Shown here piece after piece: positions 53,953-62,363 of a stretch of DNA of 64,000 nucleotides. A model generated the notes under the pieces. That model saw nothing but the letters and a program-made list of their open reading frames with translations, searched no databases and was not told the origin of the DNA. Position numbers and translations under genes: made by a program. Position 1 is the stretch's first letter. Each line of letters begins with the position of its first letter. Source of the stretch: JAJFUI01 sp039698035 (GTDB taxonomy: Bacteria; Planctomycetota; Planctomycetia; Pirellulales; Thermoguttaceae); NCBI GenBank assembly GCA_039698035.1, contig JBDKSW010000011.1, positions 124,001 through 188,000 of the forward strand, written 5' to 3'.

Positions 53953-55224
53953 TCAGCCGCCGATGCGATCTTTTCCAACCCAGGGCCGAAGCGCCTCGGG
54001 CACGAGGATCGAGCCATCGGCCTGCTGGTAGTTCTCGAAGATGGCGATCAGCGCACGGCTAATGGCGATGGCCGTGCCGTTGAGCGTGTGGACATAGTGC
54101 GTGCCTTTCTCGCCCTTGTTGCGATAGCGAATGTTCAACCGGCGGGCTTGGTAGTCCGTGCAATTGCTCGTGCTGGTGACTTCGCCAAAGTCGCCGCGTC
54201 CGGGCATCCAGGCTTCGAGGTCGAACTTGCGATAGGCTGGGCCGCCCAGGTCGCCGGTGGCCGTGTCCACGACGCGATACGGAATTCCGAGACCGTCGAA
54301 CAGCCGGCACTCGAGACCGCGAAGCTGGTCAAGCGTGGCGTCGCTCTGTTCAGGCAGCGTGAAGGCGAACATCTCGATCTTGGTGAACTGATGAACGCGG
54401 TACAGCCCACGAGCAGCGCGACCGTGGGCGCCGGCCTCGGTGCGGAAGCAGTGGCTGATGCCGCAGAATCGCAACGGCAGCCGCTCGGCGTCGAGCGTTT
54501 GGCCGGCAAGCATTCCGCCCAGGGTGATTTCGGCCGTGGCGACGAGGCTCAGGTCGGTTTGCTCGATGCTGTAGATTTGGGTTTCGGGGCCGCGTGGGAT
54601 GAAACCGATGCCGCTGAGGACGTCGTTCCGCGCGAGGTCCGGCGTGCAGACGGGCGTAAAGCCCTCGCCCAACAGCAGCCCAACGGCGTAGCGTTGCAGA
54701 GCCAGTTCGAGCAGGACGGCCTCGTTCTTCAGGAAATAGAATCCGTGTCCGGCGACGGAAGCTCCGCCCTCGAAATCCACGAGGTCGAGTTTCTCGGCAA
54801 GCTCGACGTGGTCCAGCGGTTTGAAGTTGAACTCGGGCAACGGCGTCTTGCCGCGGAACAGTTCGAGGTTCGATTTATCGTCCACGCCGATCGGCGCTGC
54901 GGGGTGTGACAGGTTGGGGATTTGCCGCTGAAGCGTGTCGAGCTCCACAGCCATCGCGCTCAGTTCGGCCTCGACGGCCTGGGCCTTGTCGCGAACCTTT
55001 CGCCCCTCTTCCTTGCGCGCCTCGCGCTCGGCCGCGTCTTTTGCCTTGCCGATCGACTTCGACACCTGGTTGGCCTCGCGATTGAGCTCCTCCAGGTCGA
55101 TTTGCAGCAGTCGGCGGGTCTCTTCGAGTTGGGCGAAGCGATCGACATCCACATGGACGCCGCGGTTCGCGCAGTTCTGCTTCACCAGAGCGACGTTTTC
55201 AACGATAAAGCGGCGGTCAAGCAT
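53953..55224 (-). CDS. serS: Seryl-tRNA synthetase
   Basis: 423 aa from ATG 55224 (MLDRRFIVENV), the typical start of SerS; the open frame upstream is not homologous. The N-terminal tRNA-binding coiled coil is at about residues 25-105. The class II catalytic core contains FTPVCTPDLARND, a motif-2 FRTEAGAHGRAARGLYRVHQF near 265-285 and a motif-3 GTAIAISRALIAIFENYQ near 385-402. It charges tRNA-Ser. It is preceded by the M20 dipeptidase gene on the same strand, with a 120-base gap. Confidence 0.97.
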   Translation of the reverse strand: MLDRRFIVENVALVKQNCANRGVHVDVDRFAQLEETRRLLQIDLEELNREANQVSKSIGKAKDAAEREARKEEGRKVRDKAQAVEAELSAMAVELDTLQRQIPNLSHPAAPIGVDDKSNLELFRGKTPLPEFNFKPLDHVELAEKLDLVDFEGGASVAGHGFYFLKNEAVLLELALQRYAVGLLLGEGFTPVCTPDLARNDVLSGIGFIPRGPETQIYSIEQTDLSLVATAEITLGGMLAGQTLDAERLPLRFCGISHCFRTEAGAHGRAARGLYRVHQFTKIEMFAFTLPEQSDATLDQLRGLECRLFDGLGIPYRVVDTATGDLGGPAYRKFDLEAWMPGRGDFGEVTSTSNCTDYQARRLNIRYRNKGEKGTHYVHTLNGTAIAISRALIAIFENYQQADGSILVPEALRPWVGKDRIGG

Positions 55225-55344
55225 GGTGGCTGATGCGTTGGGGTTGAAGGGGCGAGATTGATCGGAAAAACCGTGATGCGTGTGAGAGCGAACGGCCCTC
55301 TCCCGGCCCCTCTCCCAAAGAGAAAGGAGGCTTCTTGGCACGAT

Positions 55345-56712
55345 CTAACGGCACTTGGCCAGTTCTTCCCAGAGCTTCGCGCTGGCCTTGATGCCGCGGT
55401 GGAAGTCGGCCAGGGAGAACTTTTCGTTCGGGCTGTGCGTGTTGTCGTCGTCTTGGCCCCAGCCGATCAGGAGCGCCACGGCGCCGAGACACTGGTGGAA
55501 CTTCGTGACGATCGGAATCGAGCCGCCCTCGCGCGTGAAGACGGGCCGGCGTCCAAAGGCGTGCTGGATGGCGCGGGCCGCGGCCTCGACGTACGGGCTG
55601 TCCAACGACACGAGCACGCCCGGGGCGCCCTGAAATTCGACCAGCTCCGTCGCGATGCCCGGCGGCGTGAGCTCGGCGATCCGACGCTTCAGCCCTTCAT
55701 GGATCTTGGCCGGGTCCTGGTTCGGGACCAAACGGAAGCTGAACTTAGCGCCGGCCGTGCCGGGCAACACGGTCTTGGCGCCCTCGCCCTGATAGCCGCT
55801 CCAGAGGCCGTTGATGTCGAACGTGGGACGAGCCCAGCGACGTTCCAGGGCCGTGTAGCCGACCTCGCCGATGGCTCCCTGGACACCGATCTGCTCGAAG
55901 TATTCTTTCTCGCTGAACGGAAGGTCCGCATACTCGGCGCGCTCGCGGTCTGTCAGCGGCACGACGTCGTCGTAAAACTCGGGCACGGTCACTCGGCCCT
56001 GCGAGTCGATGAGGCCGGCGAGAATCTTCGTCAGCGCATTGGCCGGGTTCGTCACCGAGCCGCCAAACGAGCCGGAATGCAGGTCGCGGTTGGGGCCGGT
56101 CACGCGAAGCTCGAAATACGAAATGCCGCGCAAACCGTAGTTGATGGCCGGCATGCCGGGTGCGAACTGATCGCCGTCGCTGATGACGACGCAATCGCAT
56201 GCAAGCCGGTCGGCGTGCTCTTCCAGGTACTTTTCGAGCGATCGGCTGCCGACCTCTTCCTCGCCCTCGATGAGGAACTTCACGTTCACCGGCAGGCCGC
56301 CTTCGACGGTCACCCAGGCCTCGACGCCCTTTAGGTGCGTGAGCATCTGGCCCTTGTCGTCCGTCGCGCCGCGACCGTAGAGATTGCCGTCGCGACGGGT
56401 TGGCTCAAATGGGGGGCTGATCCATTTTTCCAGCGGCTCGGGCGGTTGAACGTCGTAGTGGCCATAGACCAGGACCGTCGGGGCGCCCGGCACCTTGGGC
56501 GACTCGGCATAAACCATCGGATGCCCGGCCGTAGGGATCACTTCAGTGGTGAACCGCATGCAGCGGAACTTGTCGGCCACCCACTCGGCCGTCCGTTGCA
56601 TGTCCTGGCGGTGGTTGGGGTCGGCGCTGACACTAGGAATTCCGAGAAATTCGCACAACTCGTCCTCGAAACGTGCGGCATGGGACTCGATATATTGGTC
56701 GATGGCAGACAT
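55345..56712 (-). CDS. M20 family metallopeptidase (dipeptidase)
   Basis: 455 aa from ATG 56712, which has a GGAG site nine bases upstream. Zinc ligands typical of the family are visible: HYDVQPP (about residues 80-86), GRGATDDKGQM (Asp, about 110), EGEEEVGS (about 145-152, catalytic Glu pair) and ISDGDQFAPG. The C-terminal part contains the lid domain and EGGSIPIVTKF and HSPNEKF (His ligand). It hydrolyses dipeptides or similar amide bonds in the cytoplasm. Substrate specificity is not readable. No operon partner is evident. Confidence 0.93.
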   Translation of the reverse strand: MSAIDQYIESHAARFEDELCEFLGIPSVSADPNHRQDMQRTAEWVADKFRCMRFTTEVIPTAGHPMVYAESPKVPGAPTVLVYGHYDVQPPEPLEKWISPPFEPTRRDGNLYGRGATDDKGQMLTHLKGVEAWVTVEGGLPVNVKFLIEGEEEVGSRSLEKYLEEHADRLACDCVVISDGDQFAPGMPAINYGLRGISYFELRVTGPNRDLHSGSFGGSVTNPANALTKILAGLIDSQGRVTVPEFYDDVVPLTDRERAEYADLPFSEKEYFEQIGVQGAIGEVGYTALERRWARPTFDINGLWSGYQGEGAKTVLPGTAGAKFSFRLVPNQDPAKIHEGLKRRIAELTPPGIATELVEFQGAPGVLVSLDSPYVEAAARAIQHAFGRRPVFTREGGSIPIVTKFHQCLGAVALLIGWGQDDDNTHSPNEKFSLADFHRGIKASAKLWEELAKCR

Positions 56713-56963
56713 GGCGAATCGCTCCGAGTTCATTGGATTCCGCAAAGGTCTTCAATATAATGTGTTGCAGACTGTTCCGCCATTGGGACTACCGCGTGCC
56801 CACGAGGACAGCAAACCCTTTTGGTTGTTGCGACCCCGGCTGTTCCGTGGGCAGCCATCATTCCGAGCGCGCCGAAGTATCTCTTGGGGTAAATACGAGT
56901 CTCGGTCGTGTCACCGGGGAACGTGACGGGCGGATTTGACTGATTTGAGGGGAGAAACGTGTC

Positions 56964-57302
56964 ATGAGCGACCAAGCCGCCGTGCCCTTGGAAATTCCGC
57001 AGGTCAACTCGCAACCGATGCAGCGACCGAAGCGGCAGCCGCCGTATCACGTCATCCTTTGGAACGATGACGACCACAGCTACGACTACGTCATTGTGAT
57101 GTTGATGGAGCTGTTCGGCTATCCACCTGAAAAGGGATTTCAGATGGCCGAGGCCGTGGACCAGCAAGGCCAGGTGACCGTACTCACCACGACACGCGAG
57201 CACGCCGAGCTGAAGCGCGACCAGATTCACGCCTACGGCAAAGACACCCTAATCGCCGGCTGCAAGGGTTCGATGAAGGCGACCATCGAGGCGGCCGAGT
57301 GA
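56964..57302 (+). CDS. clpS: ClpS, adaptor for the ClpAP protease
   Basis: 112 aa. After a flexible N-tail of about 25 residues, the ClpS fold is clear: PPYHVILWNDDDHSYDYVI near 26-44 with the binding-pocket Asn-Asp-Asp (NDDDH), then VMLMELFGYPPEKGFQMAEAVDQQG and AELKRDQIHAYG. ClpS delivers N-degron substrates to ClpA. Its stop overlaps the GTG start of the next gene (GTGA), so the two may be coupled. No clpA or clpP is visible. Confidence 0.92.
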   Translation: MSDQAAVPLEIPQVNSQPMQRPKRQPPYHVILWNDDDHSYDYVIVMLMELFGYPPEKGFQMAEAVDQQGQVTVLTTTREHAELKRDQIHAYGKDTLIAGCKGSMKATIEAAE

Positions 57303-58603
57303 GCGATCTGCCATCCGCCGGACGAACGCTGAGAACGGTCACGCTGGGCTGCCGGGTCAACCAGTATGAAACGGAGTACCTGCGACAGGGCTTCCAGCGG
57401 CTTGGATACCGCGATGCGGTCGATGGCGAGCCGGTCGATCTGTGCCTCGTCAACACATGCACCGTGACGGCCGAAAGCGAGGCGAAGAGTCGCAAAGCGA
57501 TCCGCCGGCTAGCCAAGTTGCACCCCCGGGCCGAGATCATCGTCCTGGGCTGCTACGTGGCACGAGCAGCCGACGAGGCGGCCGCGCTGCCGGGCGTGGC
57601 CGAGGTGGTTGCCGACAAGCAGGACTTGCCCGACTTGCTCCTCCGGCGCGGGCTGACGGACGTGCCAACCGGCATCGACCGGTTCGACGATCGCCGCCGA
57701 GCCTACGTCAAAGTGCAAGACGGCTGCCCCATGCGGTGCAGCTACTGCATCGTGCCCCTGGTTCGCCGACACATCGCGAGCCGCCCCGTGGGCGAAGTGC
57801 TCGCCGAAGTGCGACGGCTCGTCGAGCACGGGCATCGTGAAATCGTCCTGACTGGCATCCACTTGGGTTGCTATGGCCGTGGGGCGAACGGCGCCGCAGC
57901 GCCCGGTTCGCTGGCAACGCTGGTCGAACAAATCAGCGACCTGCCGGGCGATTTCCGCGTGCGGCTGTCAAGCGTCGAGGCGAGCGAGGTTGCGCCGGAG
58001 TTGATCGCCCTGATGGCCGAGCGGCCCGACCGCATCTGCCCTCACCTTCACCTGCCGCTGCAAAGCGGTTCCGACAGCGTCCTGAAACGCATGAATCGCC
58101 GGTGGCCAGCCCAGCGGTTCATCGAGCGTTGCCGCGAGATCCAGGCGTCGCTCGATCGGCCGGCGCTGACCACCGATGTCATCGTTGGGTTCCCAGGCGA
58201 GTCGGATACGGATTTCGAGGCCACCTGTCGCGTGGTCGAGGAAGTGGGCTTCTCGAAGGTCCATGTTTTCCGTTTCAGCCCTCGTGACGGGACAGCCGCC
58301 GCGCAGATGCCGCAACAGGTGATGAACCGCACGGCCCAGCGTCGTGCGAGCCAGTTGAACAAGCTTGGCTGCACGCTGCGAGCCCAGTATCTCGAAAGCC
58401 TTTTGGGCCTCGCACTGCGGCCGTTGATTGAATCGCCCGTCGCCAACCGGGCCGGCTTCATGATGGGCGTCTCCGAGCGTCACGCGACGGTCGTCGTGCC
58501 AGGCGGCCGCGAGCTGATTGGCCAGTTTGCTTCGGCGCCGGTCGAACGCATCGAGGGTGGCCGGCTGTGGGCCACGCCGCCCGGCCTTCCTAGCGCACGA
58601 TGA
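57299..58603 (+). CDS. mtaB: tRNA threonylcarbamoyladenosine methylthiotransferase MtaB
   Basis: 434 aa from a GTG that overlaps the clpS stop. The MiaB-family layout is complete: N-terminal UPF0004 domain with three Cys (LGCRVNQYETE, NTCTVT, LGCYVAR), radical SAM cluster CPMRCSYC near residues 141-148, and a C-terminal TRAM-like domain ending near ELIGQFASAPV. The NQYETE and NTCTVTAESEAKSRK patterns point to MtaB, which methylthiolates t6A37 in tRNA, rather than MiaB or RimO. Its last codons overlap the convergent GT-C gene by 14 bases. Confidence 0.93.
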   Translation: MSDLPSAGRTLRTVTLGCRVNQYETEYLRQGFQRLGYRDAVDGEPVDLCLVNTCTVTAESEAKSRKAIRRLAKLHPRAEIIVLGCYVARAADEAAALPGVAEVVADKQDLPDLLLRRGLTDVPTGIDRFDDRRRAYVKVQDGCPMRCSYCIVPLVRRHIASRPVGEVLAEVRRLVEHGHREIVLTGIHLGCYGRGANGAAAPGSLATLVEQISDLPGDFRVRLSSVEASEVAPELIALMAERPDRICPHLHLPLQSGSDSVLKRMNRRWPAQRFIERCREIQASLDRPALTTDVIVGFPGESDTDFEATCRVVEEVGFSKVHVFRFSPRDGTAAAQMPQQVMNRTAQRRASQLNKLGCTLRAQYLESLLGLALRPLIESPVANRAGFMMGVSERHATVVVPGGRELIGQFASAPVERIEGGRLWATPPGLPSAR

Positions 58604-60065
58604 CCATGTCATCGAGCGCCTTTTGTCGAACGACGAGCGTCGTCGGCCCGGTCCGTTCGCCGCTGGGCGATTGATAGCCGTCGCGGCCGTCGCAATCCAA
58701 ATGTACGCCAGGGAAAAAGACGCGGAACATATTGCCGTCATGGACGGACGCCCACATGAGGTCCGAAACGCCGAGCAGCACCACACGACGGTATTGCCCG
58801 TTCTTGAGCTCTGGGGCGAGCCGTTCGTAGGCGGCCCGCGAATAAGCGGCCTGACGTAGGGCGGGAGACTCGCGAAGCCGAATGCCACAGCGAATCGTCC
58901 TCGCGCCAAACCCGACCCAGACGGCCAATAGGACCACGGACACCCCGATCGCCACGGGCCGCGCGATTGGACGTTCCGCGATCCACGCCTCGATGGCGGC
59001 GACCGTCACGGCCGTCAACAGCGCGAGACCAATCACGCTGAAATGCGAATAGTACAATTGCAGCCACCACGGATAGACGGTGAATACGAAGATGGCGGCC
59101 GGAAGCGTCCAGAGCGCAATCGCCAGCGTCAGGTGCTCGGCCACGTCGGTCGTCTTGCGACGCAACGCCCAGGCCGTGCCGGCCATCGCGCACGGCGCCA
59201 ACAGCCACCACGGCCTGACCGGCAATTGCGATTCCCGAGCGGGGACGACGGCAATCACGCTGTCCCGCAGGACCTTCTCGCCCCGCCGGAGGTCGCACTG
59301 AAAGCGTCCGGCTGGCGAACCAACGACGCTGCTCGCCTGACGCCAGCACGGAAGATAAATGGCCGCAAGCACCACGAGGATGGCGGCCAGCTTCAGTTCG
59401 ACCGGCTGAAACGGCCGCCGCCCGGCGATCCGGCGCACGGCGATCCACGCCAAATAGGCTGGCGGAAGCACGATGCACGATTCCTTGCAAAGCAGCGCGC
59501 CGGCAAACGTGACGGCAACGCCCACCGGAAGCCAACGACTGGCGCGAGTGCCGATCGGCGAATGCAGGCAGCGATCGATCATCCAGAGGCAGAGTACGAA
59601 GCACAGGGCTGCCGAAACGTCGATCCCGCCGGCGATCCAGGCGAGCGTGTAGAGATGCGTCTTCGAGAACGCATAGAGGGCCGCGCCGCAGAGGGCCGCG
59701 ATCGTCGACTTCGCCATGCTCCGAAGCCAGCCGAACAGCGCGACGACCGTCGCGAGAAACATCAGCAGGTGAATCGCATGATGGTAAAACCACTGCAGGC
59801 CGAAGAGCGAAACGTTCAGCAGCGTGAGCCAGTACGTCGAGAGCGGGCGGAAAAAGCAGCTTCCGCGCAGCATTTCCGCGTTGGGCATCGGGTTGCGGGC
59901 CGCCACCAAGAGCCCAAAGTCGTCCTGAACGAAGAAAGTGTCCAGAACTCTCCAATACGACAGCACGACGGCCATCGCCAGACCGGCAACGGCCCACCAT
60001 GCGGCGCGCGAAAATAGCCAAGCGCACAATGTTCTGGCAAACAGCGGAAAATGGAGGCGTTCCAT
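58590..60065 (-). CDS. Multi-pass membrane protein, GT-C glycosyltransferase-like
   Basis: 491 aa with about ten hydrophobic segments. The first loop after the first segment has the pattern FFVQDDFGLLVAARNP near residues 44-59, an Asp-Asp pair typical of GT-C fold enzymes that use lipid-linked sugars. A second conserved-looking HAIHLLMFL lies near 95. The C-terminal 90 residues form a soluble domain. It may glycosylate proteins or envelope polymers. No partner genes for sugar synthesis are adjacent. The gene converges on mtaB with a 14-base overlap. Confidence 0.72.
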   Translation of the reverse strand: MERLHFPLFARTLCAWLFSRAAWWAVAGLAMAVVLSYWRVLDTFFVQDDFGLLVAARNPMPNAEMLRGSCFFRPLSTYWLTLLNVSLFGLQWFYHHAIHLLMFLATVVALFGWLRSMAKSTIAALCGAALYAFSKTHLYTLAWIAGGIDVSAALCFVLCLWMIDRCLHSPIGTRASRWLPVGVAVTFAGALLCKESCIVLPPAYLAWIAVRRIAGRRPFQPVELKLAAILVVLAAIYLPCWRQASSVVGSPAGRFQCDLRRGEKVLRDSVIAVVPARESQLPVRPWWLLAPCAMAGTAWALRRKTTDVAEHLTLAIALWTLPAAIFVFTVYPWWLQLYYSHFSVIGLALLTAVTVAAIEAWIAERPIARPVAIGVSVVLLAVWVGFGARTIRCGIRLRESPALRQAAYSRAAYERLAPELKNGQYRRVVLLGVSDLMWASVHDGNMFRVFFPGVHLDCDGRDGYQSPSGERTGPTTLVVRQKALDDMVIVR

Positions 60066-60364
60066 AAGCGTCCGACGTTTTCAGGCCGAGGTTGACGTGC
60101 GATTGATCGGGCCGTGCACGACCGTTCGGCCGAGTATATCGGCTTTCCCAGACCGCCGACAAGGCTGGAAAGCGTGGTGCGCCCAATGTTGAAATGGGGG
60201 AATCCGGTCTGGCACGGCATATTTCGTTCTGCTACACTCCGCCCCGCTCTTTTCCCATCGTTCATGGTCCATGGACAGAGCCCGGACAGCGGGCGGTCGT
60301 CGGCCCGTGGTCTTGCTCCTCGGGCGTCAGACAACTTGGTCACGGAATCTCCTAGGAGTTGCGC

Positions 60365-61594
60365 ATGAGCCGCGGACGGACGTTGTTGTGGCCCTTGATC
60401 GTCATCGCCCTGTCGGCCGCTGCGATGGTGGCCGAGGCTGCCGCCCCGTGGAGCAGCATGCTCTCGCTGGGCGGTGTTCAGGCCGATCCCAACAAGGCCT
60501 ACAAGATCACGGAGTCGAACGGCCCCTGGATGATCATGGCTTGCACGTTTTCGGGCGACAACGCCGAGAAGCAGGCCAGGGAACTCGTTCTTGAGTTGCG
60601 CAAGCGGTACAAATTGCCCGCCTACTCGTACAACGCCCAGTTCGATCCAGGCGTCGCGCAGGGCCGCGGCTCCGGGATCGGACGCCACGGCAACAAGACC
60701 ACCTGGAAGTACTCAAAATACCTGAGCGAGAAAGACAAGGAAAAGCAAAGCCATCCGGAAATCGTTGAACACGTGGTCCTGGTGGGCAATTACGCGACGG
60801 CCGACGACGCCGACGCGCAGGCCACGTTGCGACAGATCAAGTACGCCCGGCCCGAATGCCTTGAAGTGAAGGACGGCAAGAGCACAAATCAGACGCTGCT
60901 CGACTGGCGGCAACTGCAACGGCAGGTCTACGAGAAGATCGGCAACGAGCGCAAGGCGCTCGGTCCGATGCGCCACGCCTTCATCACCACGAATCCGATG
61001 TTGCCGCCCGAGTATTTCAACTCGCCGGGCGTCGACGACCAGACTGTGGCCCTGAACAAGGACGTTCCGTACAGCCTGCTGGACTGTCCGGGCCGCTTTA
61101 CGGTGAAGGTGGCCACCTTCACGGGTCGCGTGGTGATCAAGGCCGACAAGATTCGCGCCATCGAAGAGGGGCGGGAGGAAATGGCCAGCGGTCTGGCCGA
61201 GGCCGCCCAAAAGGCCGACACCCTGGCCCGCGCACTGCGTGCAAAAGGTTACGAGGCCTATCAGTACCACACGCGTTATTCGAGCATCGTGACGGTCGGC
61301 AGCTTCGAGTCGGCCGGCACAGAGCGGCCGGACGGCCAAATTGACCCGAGCCCGGAAGTGCGTCGCGTCATCGAGGTGTTCCAGGCGACGCCAGGCGATC
61401 CGTTTGCCGCCGACCCCCACATGGACCGCCATGGAGTCATCGCAAAACTGGGCAGCGCCGCGAGATCGGCCGGACTGGGCCAGACGGCGTCCCTGCGTCC
61501 CAACTATCTCGTTGCCATTCCGTTCGACGTCGCGCCGGCCCCGATTCCCGTGCCGAAGCGATCGATGAGCATGTCGCTGCGGTCCGAGCAGTAG
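60365..61594 (+). CDS. Exported protein with two SPOR-like repeats
   Basis: 409 aa from ATG 60365, with AGGAG eight bases upstream. A signal peptide covers about residues 1-25. Two stretches have the SPOR domain pattern: GPWMIMACTFSGDNAEKQARE (about 55-73) followed by RKRYKLPAYSY, and GRFTVKVATFTG (about 243-254) with KADTLARALRAKGYEAYQYH and VTVGSFES near 300-325. SPOR domains bind septal peptidoglycan. A long Lys-rich segment lies between. The match is by pattern only. It is divergent from the GT-C gene, with 299 non-coding bases between. Confidence 0.65.
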   Translation: MSRGRTLLWPLIVIALSAAAMVAEAAAPWSSMLSLGGVQADPNKAYKITESNGPWMIMACTFSGDNAEKQARELVLELRKRYKLPAYSYNAQFDPGVAQGRGSGIGRHGNKTTWKYSKYLSEKDKEKQSHPEIVEHVVLVGNYATADDADAQATLRQIKYARPECLEVKDGKSTNQTLLDWRQLQRQVYEKIGNERKALGPMRHAFITTNPMLPPEYFNSPGVDDQTVALNKDVPYSLLDCPGRFTVKVATFTGRVVIKADKIRAIEEGREEMASGLAEAAQKADTLARALRAKGYEAYQYHTRYSSIVTVGSFESAGTERPDGQIDPSPEVRRVIEVFQATPGDPFAADPHMDRHGVIAKLGSAARSAGLGQTASLRPNYLVAIPFDVAPAPIPVPKRSMSMSLRSEQ

Positions 61595-61756
61595 GGCCGT
61601 CGCCGACCATAGCGGTCGGCTCGCCAGCGTGGTATGATTCCTGCCAGTGTCTCGCGGGGACGAAACTTCTTGCCGCCTGGCACGGATGCCCGCGCCGATC
61701 GCGTTTTCCGGGCCGCTTGACGATATTCCCACAACATTTCTCCCACCGCTTCGGCC

Positions 61757-62362
61757 ATGCTTGTTCTCGGCACCGCCAATCGCAAAAAGGGGATCGAGTT
61801 GGCCGATTTGCTTCGGCCCGTCGGCGTCGAGCTGCGAACGCTCGCCGATTTTCAGGTGGATTTCGAGGTGGCCGAGGAAGAGGAGAGTTTTGCCCAGAAC
61901 GCACGGCTCAAGGCGGCCGGTTACGCCCGCCACTTGAAGCAGTGGGTGCTGGCCGACGACAGCGGGTTGGCCGTGGATGCGTTGCGCGGCGCGCCGGGCG
62001 TGCTGTCGGCCCGATACTCGGGCCCCGACGCCACCGACCAGTCGAACAACGACTTGCTGCTCGAACGGTTGGCCGACCTTCCGCCCAATCGTCGCACGGC
62101 GCAGTTTGTCTGCCACATTGCCGTGTCCGACCCGACGGGCCAGATCGTCGCCCAAAGCCAGGGCGCCTGCCACGGTCGGATCCTGTTCGAGCCGAGCGGC
62201 GCGGCCGGCTTCGGTTATGACCCGCTGTTTGAAATCGTCGAGTATCATCGCACGTTCGCCGAGCTGGGGCTGCCCGTGAAGGCCGTCCTGAGCCACCGTT
62301 CGAGAGCCATCTGCCACGTGATTCCGCAACTCATGGAATTGGCCGACTGCCAAAGGATCTGA
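61757..62362 (+). CDS. rdgB: RdgB/HAM1 family non-canonical purine NTP pyrophosphatase
   Basis: 201 aa. The N-terminus VLGTANRKKGIEL is the family's T/SxNxxK motif. A substrate-recognition segment SFAQNARLKAAGYARHL with Asn and Lys, VLADDSGLAVDAL (metal-binding Asp pair), GFGYDPLF and SHRSRAI near the end complete the pattern. The enzyme removes ITP/XTP from the nucleotide pool. The OPT transporter gene begins one base after its stop, so the pair is probably co-transcribed, although functions are unrelated. Confidence 0.95.
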   Translation: MLVLGTANRKKGIELADLLRPVGVELRTLADFQVDFEVAEEEESFAQNARLKAAGYARHLKQWVLADDSGLAVDALRGAPGVLSARYSGPDATDQSNNDLLLERLADLPPNRRTAQFVCHIAVSDPTGQIVAQSQGACHGRILFEPSGAAGFGYDPLFEIVEYHRTFAELGLPVKAVLSHRSRAICHVIPQLMELADCQRI

Positions 62363-62363
62363 G

